64,000 nucleotides of DNA. It comes from Strongyloides papillosus. Taxonomy: Eukaryota > Nematoda > Chromadorea > Rhabditida > Strongyloididae. Positions 11,871-22,266 of this stretch are shown here, one piece after another; position 1 is the first letter of the stretch; each line of letters begins with the position of its first letter. The notes beneath the pieces were generated by a model. The model had not been told where the DNA came from. It made no database searches and was given only the letters and a program-made list of their open reading frames with translations. The stretch covers positions 186,001 through 250,000 of the forward strand of contig SRSI01000023.1 in NCBI GenBank assembly GCA_005656395.1. Direction: 5' to 3'. The translations under genes and the position numbers were made by a program.

Positions 11871-12528
11871 CTAAATATATCTTCCTCCTCTTGATGCTGA
11901 CTTATTGATAGATCTTTTGGCGATTTCATAAATATCATCGAAATCAAAGTCAAATATTTTTTTTCTACTATTACCAAAATTTCTTAAGCCATTATTTACT
12001 GTTCCAACAAGGTATCCACTGCTCGTAGGATTCATACGGCCATCTTCAAAATTCTCTAATTCATTTAAAACAGTTTGAGTTAAACTTGATTCAATTTGTC
12101 TTATCTGACTTTTTTTGACATTTTTGGAAAGGCTTTCATTAGAAGAAATTTGATCAATTTGTTTTTGTGCATTTTTAGCAGCATCAGACATTGTGGAATT
12201 ATTTATAAGTTCAGTTCTAGTTTGTTTTACCTCATTTAATAGAGATGTTTGATTTTGGACATATTGGTTGTAAAGATTCTAAAGTAATAATAATTTATAT
12301 ATTATCAATTAAACTTACAGCAAGATCTCCACCTTGTGTATTAAGGTAATCAGAAATTTTTCGCTTAATTTGAGTTTGAGAAATTGTATCATCATCTTCA
12401 ATCCATTTGATTTGTTGTATTTGTGCACTAGTTAATGACATATATAAAGGATTAGTCATTCTGTAATAGTTATCACCATAACATCTCAAAGCAATAACAG
12501 CAACAATAATAGCAATACAATACTTCAT
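11871..12528 (-). CDS. Secreted SXP/RAL-2-like (DUF148) protein
   Basis: Exons 12319-12528 and 11871-12278 with a 40-nt intron (12279-12318, GTAAGT...CTTTAG) falling between codons. The 205-residue product has a signal peptide (IAIIVAVIALRCYG) and an all-helical, cysteine-poor body with the stretch NEVKQTRTELI, which fits the nematode-specific SXP/RAL-2 (DUF148) family of secreted helical proteins. The tail after about residue 140 is Gly/Asn/Arg-rich and ends SRGGRYI. The family call rests on resemblance of the helical pattern and is moderate; the gene structure is well supported because the frame stays open on both sides of a good splice pair. It lies between two M13 genes on the same strand. 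Confidence 0.72.
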
Positions 12529-13104
12529 GATTTTGATATTTGAAATTTTAAAGCTCTAAAAGACTTTGTGATTTAATTGTGAAAATTACGACCACTTAAA
12601 TACATTTCTTGGGAGTTGTTTAAATAGGATTAAATTTGCAAGCATAAAGACTAACTATGATACAAATCAAGTAGAGTTCATTTAGAAACTGTTACTAATT
12701 AAACAAAATAAAAGATTATGTACTTAATTATAATTTAATTTTACAATTTTTTTTAGATTATCAATATTTACCTTTATAGTGATTCATCTTTCTACAAAGT
12801 ATGAATATTTATATTGACAAAATAGATTTTTTTTTCCGAAATTAGTCGTATATTGCTTTCGGAAGATTACGTCACGTACGTAACGTATATTTTATATTTT
12901 TTTTAATTTTAATAAACAGCCAAAAGCCATTCATTCTAATGGTTTTATCATTCTTCTAAACCTTTCTGTTAGAATATCTTTACTATTAAAAATCTATTTA
13001 TTTTGAAAAAGAGTTACTATGAAAACAAAATAAACTTTGTTATTTACTTTACCATACCAAGAAATAGAATAAAAATAAAGAAGAAATAAAAATTTTTAAT
13101 TTTG
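12529..13104. other. Intergenic, nothing recognised
   Basis: AT-rich sequence between the SXP/RAL-2-like gene and the M13 remnant. No gene, repeat or RNA recognised. Confidence 0.4.
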
Positions 13105-13755
13105 TTAATGATTCTTCCATAATTCACATCTATATTCAGGATTCATTTTACTATTTACTGGACAATTAAAAGCATTAGAAAATGGTTTATAATTTGATAA
13201 AGCTACATTTGTGCGTATTTCTGATGGGGCGTGTGGATCCTTATCTATTAATATTTCTAAATAGTCTTTACTTGCATACTCACAATATCTTCTACCAATA
13301 CTAATAAAAAATAATTGTTCTTCGGTGAATTTCTCAAAACTAGGAACGGTTTCGTTTTTAACGCCGGTATCATTAAGATATTTCATATAAGCTCTATGGG
13401 CAATTTTAATTCCACCATTATCAGGAATATTTTCACTTAATGTCAGTGAACCATTTATATTTTTATTAGTTATACTATCTTTTTCCATACCGTATTGTTT
13501 AACAAAGCAATCACTTTTTTCTTTATATTTATCCATTGACATTTGAGTGACATTAAATATGTTTTTATTATCACCTCCTAGTTGACGATTATAATTTTCA
13601 TTATCAAAAGCATGCAAAATTTCATGAGCAATAGTATATCCAAAATATCCAAAATTAAGGGCGTATGGATAATGGTTACTAAACGATGGCTCATTAAGGG
13701 TATCCGAATTGATAGCAAAATAATTGTGATCACGATTATACACTCCATTACCATA
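13105..13755 (-). pseudogene. M13 peptidase, 3' half, cut off by a Ty3/gypsy insertion
   Basis: The C-terminal half of an M13 peptidase whose 5' half lies at 19325-20189. It keeps the zinc motif HEILH with AFD, the ENIPDNGG third-ligand block and the C-terminal CELWKNH, so the catalytic half was intact when the retrotransposon landed. The reading frame resumes right at the insertion, with TATG (plus strand CATA, 13752-13755) as target duplication. The gene is now disrupted by 5.6 kb of retrotransposon. Confidence 0.9.
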
Positions 13756-14092
13756 AGTAAAAATTTAATAAGTTGTTGCTGGCGTCAATTCCTATTAGAA
13801 CAAAAACTCAGATCTGTATAAATTTTATTTATTAACTATAAGTAAAGTATTTATGTGGCCACCTTGAGAGAGACACAATACAATATTAAATAAAGACAAC
13901 ATTATACTTACACAATACAATTAGTTAAATTTTTAACAATATAAATATAAGATCTCCAAATTCACAACTTAGATAACTAATATTTTAAAATGAATAAAAA
14001 GAATGAATAAAAACCTTGGGATTGGTTCACTAAACCTTATTCCAAAATTACAAAAATCAGAACTTCTACTTAAGATATGGCTATATCTTATT
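13756..14092 (-). repeat. 3' LTR of the Ty3/gypsy element
   Basis: 337 bp, identical by eye to 18988-19324. The ends do not show the usual TG...CA. Preceded on the minus strand by the polypurine tract. Confidence 0.92.
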
Positions 14093-14101
14093 CCTCCCTT
14101 C

Positions 14102-17100
14102 TTAAGAACGAAGGTTGGTCTTAGAAGATGTAAGAATACGACCTGAGGCAGCCTTATATTTTATCTTTGATCCCAGATCTGTAACAACAGGATACGGTCC
14201 GTCGTAGACATTGTCGAATTTTCCTTTTCTCATTTTGTTCTTGACATAGATCAGATCATTCTTAACATAAGTTTTAAACTCTTTATTCTTATTACCATTA
14301 TTAACATAGAGTCTTTCTTGAAGGTGACGTTTATTAGCAATATCACGTGTTACTTGAGCACGTTCCATCATTTCATAAATATCCAGTTCACGATCATGTA
14401 AAGTAATATCAAATCCTCTTAAAAATAAATCCAGAGCAGTAGTTGGTGATCGAGCAAACATCAGTTGAAACGGTGACATATTAAAACTTCTTATTATATT
14501 TGTATTATATGCATAAGCCAAGTATGGAATGTAACAGTCCCAGTCTCTTCCAGTCATACTGATTAATTTGTTAACACCTGCTTGCAAAGTTCTTAAGTAT
14601 CTTTCGCAGATCGAGTTACTTTTTGAATATTGTGGTGTACTATACTCCAGTTGAATATTTAATCTACTTAACAGTTCTTTTAATGAATTAGCTTTGAAAT
14701 TCTGAGCATTATCACATCTAATTTTTCTTGGGAATCCGAACTTTAAGAAAATATCATTCATTAGGTGATACATTATTTCTTCATGTTGTTGAGTTAGTGT
14801 AGGTATTGGAAATACAAATCTTGAACCAGTATCAATTACGTTTAGAATATACTTTTGCTTTTTACTTCCCAGAACTTTAAGGGGTCCTAAGAAATCCATT
14901 GACAGTTCTTCCATTACATTTGCAGGCAGTATAGTCTTGGTAGGTCCTTGTTGACTCATAACAGTATTTCTTATTTTACAATGATGACAGTTCTTTAAAT
15001 AATTTTCTAATTTCTTTGCCAATCCAGATATGTAACAAGATTTATTTATATTTTCTTTAGTCTTAAGAAAACTAAAATGTCCATTAAAGTCATGACTTAA
15101 CTTGAAGATAGTATCAGCAGCACTTTCTGGTATTACAATCAGATCTGTAGTTTCCTCCTTGCCTATTTTGACTTTAATGAGACCATTTTTATCTTTATAA
15201 CATACATGATTATCCAGTTTACCCGAAGACAGAGCCTTTTGACATTTAACATCTTCAGATTGTAGTTTAACTAAATCTAATTTCGTCAGATCTATCATTG
15301 ACATAATTTCTGTAGCAGCATCGACAAAAGTCAGATCATCATCACTAGATTGAATAGTAGTATCATCAATAGGTTTTGAATTAACATCAGAACTTAACGG
15401 CAAAACTTTTTCATCAGTATCAACATTTTTATCAAAATTATTAGTCAGATCTGTAATATTATCACTTTTATGTGAACATTTTCTAGGACGTCCACGTTTT
15501 CTTGTAATAGTAATAGCAGAATTTGATAATTTTGAAATATTTTTAACAGGTCTTCCGTGACGACGTTTGATATCAATAGGTTGAATAGTGTTATCCTTAA
15601 CATTTCTAAGATTTTCAACAGAACTGTTTAACCTTTGACATTTTCTTGGTCTACCACGTTGACGTTTTACGATTTCATTCGATGAAGCAACATTTGATGT
15701 ATCCAGAACTGTATTAGTTGATGGAGATGGTGAATTTTCATTACATAATCTTGATAACCAGTCAGCAACAAAATTTGACTTTCCAGGAATGTATGACCAC
15801 TTGACATTAAACTGATTTATTGTTTCTAATAATTCCATGTACTTCTTATCACTATTTGAAGTAGATAAGTGGAGCAATGGTTTATGATCAGATCGGATAA
15901 TTATTTCAGCAGATGACAGCAAGTACTTGAAGTGTTGAAGTGATTTAGCTATGGCATACAGTTCTAAGAATGTTGGAGAGCGAGCACGTTTGGTTATGGT
16001 GAGACGACAAGAGTAGAAAGCTAATGGTACTTCAATACCGTTCTGAGTTTGTGATAATATAGCACCAATTGTGTGGTTACTAGCATCTGTTGTCAATGTA
16101 AAAGGAATTCCATGAATTGGATGGTACATCTGTGGAGCATTCATTAATTGTTGACGCAGAGCATGATAACATTCTAATTGTTGTTCATTCATAGTAATAG
16201 CACAATCACGGCCAGCAGATAGTTCATATAAGCAAGATGCAGTTCTTGAAAAGTTTGGAATCACATGTCTAAAGTAATTCAGAGCTTGTAAAAAACTAAT
16301 TAACTGTTTCTTTCTCTTTGGCAGTTCTCGTTTAAGTATATTATCAACATTTGTACTATCTGGTCTAGTTCCAGAACTTGTGATATGATAACCTAAGAAT
16401 TTAGCTTCTCTAGCAAAGAATACACTTTTCTCTAATGATACTTTCAGTTCTTTTTCATTAGCAATTTTCATAAATTGGTTGATGAGTTGTTCATGATCTT
16501 GAATAGTTCCATTTGAGAATAGTAATATATCATCACAATAAATAAGACAGTTCTTTCTAAGTTTATAAAATGTTTCTTCCATTGTACGTTGAAATATAGC
16601 TGAAGACACCTTTCCTCCTTGAGGTAATCGTTTGAATTGCAGATTTCCTATTGGTGTTCTTATACCATATAGTTGACGTGATTTCGGTGGGAGTGAAAGT
16701 TGAAAGAAAGCAGATTTCAGATCTATCTTGGTAATAAATGAGAATGATTGAAGAGATTGTAAGAGTTCTTGAATCTTTGGAGTATTATAATTAACAGATT
16801 TTGTGATTGAATTCACTTGTCTTAAGTCAGCAATAAATCTACAAGATTCTAAATCATCTCTTTTACCGTCTTTAGTCAATAACATAATTGGATGCAAACA
16901 ATTTGATTCAGATCTTTCAAGTAGACCATTATCTATCCAAGTTTGGAGTAAATTGGAGACACTTTCTTTTTCATGTATTGGAACACTATAGTATGGAGCT
17001 TTTATCATTTCTTTATTATTGTAAACTTCAATTTCATTAACCATTATTCTACCAGGTCCAATATCAAAAGAGTGACGAGCATAAGCTAATGGATATTTTA

Positions 17101-18967
17101 ATTTCAGATCTGTGACAAATTTATCAATATTAATATTAGCATCTTGATCACTTAATATTACATTAGATATATTATTATCATCTTTCACTAAGTCTTTTGG
17201 TTTTTCATTCACAATAATCTTTCCTGTTTGCAGATCAATAACAGCCATCATTCGTTTCAGTACATTAGTTCCTATAATTGCATCATAACTATTGTTCTTG
17301 AAATTATCTTTTGCAGCATAAACATTTTCATTAATAATAAACTTCTCTTTTTGAATTTGAATCGTTATTGGAGTACTAATTTTCAGAGCTGTATTATCAG
17401 ACTGAAATGTTGAGATATTTCTTTCCTCACAAGTAGTTAATCCAAGTTTATCTTTTAACTTATTATTAATAATAACACAATTTGAGCCAGTATCTATCAG
17501 AGCTATTACATTTAGTCCATTTAACTTTACTACAGCACCTATAAGATTATCCTTAACATTTATCTTTCTCAGGATATCACGAAAGGAATGGTTCTGTGGT
17601 AATGGTGGACTTTCATCAATAGTTTCGACCTTTTGAACTTCATAGTTATCACATACTTCATTATTAATAACATTATTTTTCATTTCATCTTTATTTATCA
17701 GATCTGTCTTAACATCTTTTGGTACAATTTCAATGTTATTACTTTGTGGATCATTAACTTCAATGTTATTTGACTGAGCTTTTAACTTATTCTTAGAATT
17801 TCTACATGTAGCAGTGGAATGATTGTTCATTTTACAATATGAGCAGTAGAGATTATTTTGATGAGATTTTTGGTGTTGATAAGGTTTTACATTTCTGTTA
17901 TCAGATCTGTGATTATAAGACTTAAGAATTGAATGTCCTCTAGCCTTATCCTTCTCAGCACGCAATTCTTGAAACCATAATGTCTTAGCAGCAGCAAGTC
18001 CTTCATCTAACGTATTCATTGGTTTGCAAAAGTAGTTTCCTTGGATTGCAGATGGCAGAACTTTACTAAGATACTTGATTTTCACCTCATTTTTTCTTTC
18101 TCTATTATCAGATGGGAACATGATATCAATGTAATTGTCAATTTTTCGTGCAACATTATCCAGATCATCAGCTCTTGTTACTCTTCTTGCTATAAGCAGA
18201 TCTAATTCATCAGAGGCAGCTTGTATAGTTAATCCTCCATTAAAGTTTCTTCTAAGATATTGGGCGAGTCTCAAGTATGAAGATGAGATAGATGGATCAT
18301 CATAGACTTCTTGCAGAACTTTATTGTCCAGTAACAATATAAGTGTGTCAAGTTTGTCTATTTCAGAAATTCTATTCATTCGACAGTAGCTATTGAACTT
18401 AATTTCCCATTTAGCAAAATTATCCTTAACATTAAACTTTTCAAGCATAACAGAACTGTGACGATCATTTGAATATATCATTCTATTTCTATGAACATTA
18501 AGCATATCCAGATCTTCTCTATTATTAACTATAGGCATTTCATCATTAACATTTTCGGTGACAGTATTTTCAATTTGATTTGTAGGTATGACATTGGTGA
18601 CACAAGGTAGTTGTATGACTTGTGGTGGTGGTTGAGTGACACAAGTAGGTTGGTTAACTTGTGGTAAGACAGCTGGTAGATAATTATTGATCGCATTACG
18701 GATCATCTCATTTATGACATTTTGCAATTGCCCCATATCGATTCCATTTGGCTGTGTAGGCGGATGGTTCTGGGTTGTAAGATTTCCATTAGTTGGAGTT
18801 TCCGGATTGATTTGACCACCATTGAGGATGGGTGGATCAGTAGTATTACTCATGTTGAGCAGAACTTCTGAGTTAGCGCTTTGTTGAATATTTTCGAAGA
18901 TTTGACTAACAGTCAGATTTTCTTCTGTTGTAGTGATTGGGTTGGTAGAACGAGTTCTTCTTCTCAT
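14102..18967 (-). CDS. Ty3/gypsy gag-pol polyprotein with AT-hook insert
   Basis: A single 1,621-residue frame. Order: gag; one CCHC zinc knuckle (CSYCKMNNHSTATC, about 375-388); retropepsin (LIDTGSN, about 490-496); reverse transcriptase with YCDD at about 810-813; RNase H (TTDAS near 961, ELY near 1002, SDHKP near 1027); integrase with an HHCC finger (CHHC about 1327-1330) and catalytic D near 1358, D near 1419 and E near 1455, spaced D35E. Between RNase H and integrase is a charged linker with three AT-hook-like motifs (RGRPRKC, HGRPVKN, RGRPRKC, about 1101-1163). Gag and pol are fused in one frame, without a frameshift. All catalytic residues are present. Confidence 0.95.
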   Translation of the reverse strand: MRRRTRSTNPITTTEENLTVSQIFENIQQSANSEVLLNMSNTTDPPILNGGQINPETPTNGNLTTQNHPPTQPNGIDMGQLQNVINEMIRNAINNYLPAVLPQVNQPTCVTQPPPQVIQLPCVTNVIPTNQIENTVTENVNDEMPIVNNREDLDMLNVHRNRMIYSNDRHSSVMLEKFNVKDNFAKWEIKFNSYCRMNRISEIDKLDTLILLLDNKVLQEVYDDPSISSSYLRLAQYLRRNFNGGLTIQAASDELDLLIARRVTRADDLDNVARKIDNYIDIMFPSDNRERKNEVKIKYLSKVLPSAIQGNYFCKPMNTLDEGLAAAKTLWFQELRAEKDKARGHSILKSYNHRSDNRNVKPYQHQKSHQNNLYCSYCKMNNHSTATCRNSKNKLKAQSNNIEVNDPQSNNIEIVPKDVKTDLINKDEMKNNVINNEVCDNYEVQKVETIDESPPLPQNHSFRDILRKINVKDNLIGAVVKLNGLNVIALIDTGSNCVIINNKLKDKLGLTTCEERNISTFQSDNTALKISTPITIQIQKEKFIINENVYAAKDNFKNNSYDAIIGTNVLKRMMAVIDLQTGKIIVNEKPKDLVKDDNNISNVILSDQDANINIDKFVTDLKLKYPLAYARHSFDIGPGRIMVNEIEVYNNKEMIKAPYYSVPIHEKESVSNLLQTWIDNGLLERSESNCLHPIMLLTKDGKRDDLESCRFIADLRQVNSITKSVNYNTPKIQELLQSLQSFSFITKIDLKSAFFQLSLPPKSRQLYGIRTPIGNLQFKRLPQGGKVSSAIFQRTMEETFYKLRKNCLIYCDDILLFSNGTIQDHEQLINQFMKIANEKELKVSLEKSVFFAREAKFLGYHITSSGTRPDSTNVDNILKRELPKRKKQLISFLQALNYFRHVIPNFSRTASCLYELSAGRDCAITMNEQQLECYHALRQQLMNAPQMYHPIHGIPFTLTTDASNHTIGAILSQTQNGIEVPLAFYSCRLTITKRARSPTFLELYAIAKSLQHFKYLLSSAEIIIRSDHKPLLHLSTSNSDKKYMELLETINQFNVKWSYIPGKSNFVADWLSRLCNENSPSPSTNTVLDTSNVASSNEIVKRQRGRPRKCQRLNSSVENLRNVKDNTIQPIDIKRRHGRPVKNISKLSNSAITITRKRGRPRKCSHKSDNITDLTNNFDKNVDTDEKVLPLSSDVNSKPIDDTTIQSSDDDLTFVDAATEIMSMIDLTKLDLVKLQSEDVKCQKALSSGKLDNHVCYKDKNGLIKVKIGKEETTDLIVIPESAADTIFKLSHDFNGHFSFLKTKENINKSCYISGLAKKLENYLKNCHHCKIRNTVMSQQGPTKTILPANVMEELSMDFLGPLKVLGSKKQKYILNVIDTGSRFVFPIPTLTQQHEEIMYHLMNDIFLKFGFPRKIRCDNAQNFKANSLKELLSRLNIQLEYSTPQYSKSNSICERYLRTLQAGVNKLISMTGRDWDCYIPYLAYAYNTNIIRSFNMSPFQLMFARSPTTALDLFLRGFDITLHDRELDIYEMMERAQVTRDIANKRHLQERLYVNNGNKNKEFKTYVKNDLIYVKNKMRKGKFDNVYDGPYPVVTDLGSKIKYKAASGRILTSSKTNLRS

Positions 18968-18987
18968 AGGTTTGATCCAGAAGATCC

Positions 18988-19324
18988 AGTAAAAATTTAA
19001 TAAGTTGTTGCTGGCGTCAATTCCTATTAGAACAAAAACTCAGATCTGTATAAATTTTATTTATTAACTATAAGTAAAGTATTTATGTGGCCACCTTGAG
19101 AGAGACACAATACAATATTAAATAAAGACAACATTATACTTACACAATACAATTAGTTAAATTTTTAACAATATAAATATAAGATCTCCAAATTCACAAC
19201 TTAGATAACTAATATTTTAAAATGAATAAAAAGAATGAATAAAAACCTTGGGATTGGTTCACTAAACCTTATTCCAAAATTACAAAAATCAGAACTTCTA
19301 CTTAAGATATGGCTATATCTTATT
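18988..19324 (-). repeat. 5' LTR of the Ty3/gypsy element
   Basis: 337 bp, identical by eye to the 3' LTR. Followed on the minus strand by TGGATCTTC, a plausible start of the primer-binding site. Confidence 0.92.
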
Positions 19325-20189
19325 CATATACAAATAGTTTCATAATTATATAAGGTTGAAAAAGTTTCCCTCTACAAGAGTTCAAACTATCTTTTTCATT
19401 GTATGATAACGCCTTTAAATTCTTCATTTTATCAAGAATATTTGTAATGTGGTCATTGTAATCTATTCCTATGTTATCATAACAACTCTCCATTGATGTT
19501 ACATTAGACAAATCAAGCTTATCAAAATTTCTTACAAATTTCATTTTATCAAATTTATACTTAAAATTATTTCTTGTTTCTTCATCAAAATCATCTTTTT
19601 TCTCATCTATTATTAGTCTAAATTCTTCCTTAATTCTTTTAATCATGTTTTCTATTATGTTATAGTCGCCATTACCTTCACTTCTTATTTTGTTTCTTTT
19701 TATAAATATTGAACTTAAAGCATATTTTCCAAAATTAGAAACTTCTAAATTACAATCATAAATTTTATATGTAGATAGTTTTTTACATTTTTTGCGTAAT
19801 TCATAAAGAGTATTAATTACTTTAGATTCATTATTATATTTTCCTTCATGAAATTCTAAAAATAAATAAGAAAAAACAAAAAGAATATTACCATCTATAA
19901 ATTTATCGAAACTTCTTGTCCTACTTTCTAAGTAGAACGATTTACTATTTCCTTTATTTTGCTCCATAGTTTTAATCCAATTACCACAAGAAAATCTATA
20001 AAAATTGTCACATGGATCTACATCAGGATCAAGATATTCGTAAAGAATTCTAGAAGCAGGATGTTTATTCCAAAATTCAAAATTAAATTTTTTTAGAACA
20101 CCCCATGTTTTCTGTAACCATTCAATAACACCCCCTTGTGACACAGAAAAAAGTGCATAAGTATAGAGAAATAAAATAAAAACATTCAT
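19325..20189 (-). pseudogene. M13 peptidase, 5' half, cut off by a Ty3/gypsy insertion
   Basis: The N-terminal half of the split M13 gene. Exon 1 is 19892-20189 (298 nt, the same length as in both intact paralogues), the intron is 19856-19891 (36 nt, also readable in frame), and exon 2 runs to the insertion point. Signal peptide and DVDPCDNFYRFSCGNW block are present. After FVYE the frame enters the LTR and stops at once. The other half is at 13105-13755. It could at most give a secreted fragment without the zinc site. Confidence 0.9.
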
Positions 20190-20733
20190 TCTAAATTTGA
20201 TGAATGATTGTGTAATATCTGAATTCTTAGAAATTTCTGAGCATTATATACAAAAAATGGATGCAGAATCATTTAATGTATAAATAAATTTAACAATCAA
20301 AATAAATTTATTTTTTTTGAAAAGCAATTTATCACAATTTTTATATATAGAAATGCAGATAGAAAATTATTATTTTTTTTATAAAATATAAATTAACATT
20401 AAAATCATGTTTATATGCTAATTTTATTAGTATATTCTAATTATTATCAATAATATTATTGTTTAATAATTATTTCACTTGACTTTATTATCTAACAATC
20501 ATATTTATTTATAAAAAAAATCTTTAAACAAATGTTAATAATTACAAGATATTCATGGCAAAATTATTGCCATTAATATTTAAAAAGAGTCTTCTTCGGC
20601 TTTTTAAATTTTTCTTTGGTGCGTCTATGTTAGAATCATTTTTTTATGAATTCATTTTCGACGTTAAAACTTTTATTATTTAAAATTATTTAATATGGTA
20701 GAAATACCATAAAAATAAAACTTTATATTTGTG
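20190..20733. other. Intergenic, copy of the 10886-11260 flank
   Basis: The first 370 bases upstream of the split M13 gene are nearly identical to the upstream region of the 9365-10885 gene, followed by a typical M13 3' flank. No gene. Confidence 0.55.
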
Positions 20734-22060
20734 TTAGTGATTTTTCCATAATTCACGTTTATATTCAGGATTCATTCGACTATTTACTGGGCAATTAAAA
20801 GCATCAGAAAAAGGTTTATAATTTGATAATGCTATATTAGTGGATATTTCTGATGGAGCATGTTGACTTGTATTTATTTGCTTTTCCTATTTGTCCTTAC
20901 TTTATACTCACATCTTTTTTTACCATAATTAATAAAAAATAATTGTTCTTTTGTGTATTTCCCGAGACCAAGAACAATTAAATCTATATTATCAATGCTT
21001 TGAAGATACTTCATGTAAGCTCTATGAGCATTTTTTAGTCCACCATTATCAGCAATATTTAAATTTAATGTTCGTAAACCATTTATATTTTTATTAGTTA
21101 TACTTTCTTTTTGCATACCGTACTGTCTAACGAAACATTTACTTTTTTCTTTAGAATTTTCAACTGAAATTTGAGTGACGTTAAATATACTTTCATAATC
21201 ATCATAAAGTGTACGATTGTAATTTACACTATCAAAAGTATGCAACATTTCATGTGCAATGGTAACTCCAAGATAACCATAATTAAGTGACATTGGAAAA
21301 TTTTTGCTAAACGATGGTTCATTAAGATAATCTGAATTGATAGAAAAATAATTTCCTGTGCTATTATAAAAAGAATTACTATATATAAAATCATCTAAAT
21401 ATTTATTTGTTTGGAAAATTTTTCCCCTACAGTAATTTAAATCATCATCATGTCTGAATGATCGTTCTCTAATTTTCTTAATAGTTTTAATAGCATTTTT
21501 CGGATTGTTATATTTAAATATAAAATCTACATTTTCATAACAACTATCCATAGTCTTTATATTAGACAAATCATAGTGATCAAAATTTTTTTTAAATTTC
21601 ATTGTAGTTAGTTTATGCAAAAAATGTTTTCTTGTTTCTTCATCAAATATGTCCTTCTTTTCATCTATTAATAATTTCAATTCCTCTTTTATTCTTACAA
21701 TCATATCTTCTATAACATTATAGTCACCGTTAAGTTCACTTTTTATTTTATTCTTTTTTAAAAATAATGAACTTAAAGCATATGTCCCAAAATCCAAAAT
21801 TTCTAATTGGCACTTCAAAAATTCACCTCGAGGTAGTTCAGAACATTTGGCCCATAAATTGTAAATATTATTAATTGTTTTTGATTAACTATTATTTTTT
21901 CCTTCCTCAAATCCTTAAAGCAAATAAAGAAAGACAAAAAAGTTTTTACCTTTATTAAAATTAATAAACTTATGTTATGATTTCTAATGTAGTTTTTTCA
22001 CGAACTTCATATATTGTTTTCTTATTGTCAATCCAATTGTCACAGAAAAATTTATAGAAG
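20734..22060 (-). pseudogene. Decayed M13 peptidase copy
   Basis: Homology spans nearly the whole family protein. The best frame is 20874-21818. The first zinc motif reads HEMLH with TFD, but the third-ligand block is LNIADNGG, with leucine replacing the zinc-binding glutamate. Upstream (21819-22060) fragments of the N-terminal block (FYKFFCDNW) and the intron flank can be followed, with stops. Downstream, near 20880-20890, a one-base shift and a TAG break the frame before the conserved C-terminal blocks (ALSNYKPFSDAFNCPVNS), which survive to about 20745. No signal peptide exon found. Clearly dead. Confidence 0.85.
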
Positions 22061-22266
22061 AAATAAAAATATTTAATTTTAAATTGGTGAATAACCTTCT
22101 AAAATTAATAACATTAATAAAATTAAAATATTAGAATAAAAGTTTATCAAAATGAACTAACAATGAAATAATGAATGAAATAATTTATATATTGTTTGGA
22201 ATAAGGTCTTAAAAATTTAAATTTTTCATTTTTTCTTCTTGTTCTTTTTATTCTAAATGTTCTATT

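Larger units (their letters stand above)
13756..19324 (-). mobile_element. Full-length Ty3/gypsy LTR retrotransposon, probably recent
   Basis: 5,569 bp with two 337-bp LTRs (13756-14092 and 18988-19324) that look identical base for base, flanked by a 4-bp target duplication (CATA at 13752-13755 and 19325-19328). A polypurine tract (AAGAAGGGAGG, minus strand, 14093-14103) precedes the 3' LTR, and a TGG-starting primer-binding site follows the 5' LTR. One uninterrupted gag-pol frame fills the inside. Identical LTRs and an open frame suggest a very recent, perhaps still active insertion. It splits an M13 peptidase gene. LTR ends are uncertain by about one base. Confidence 0.95.
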
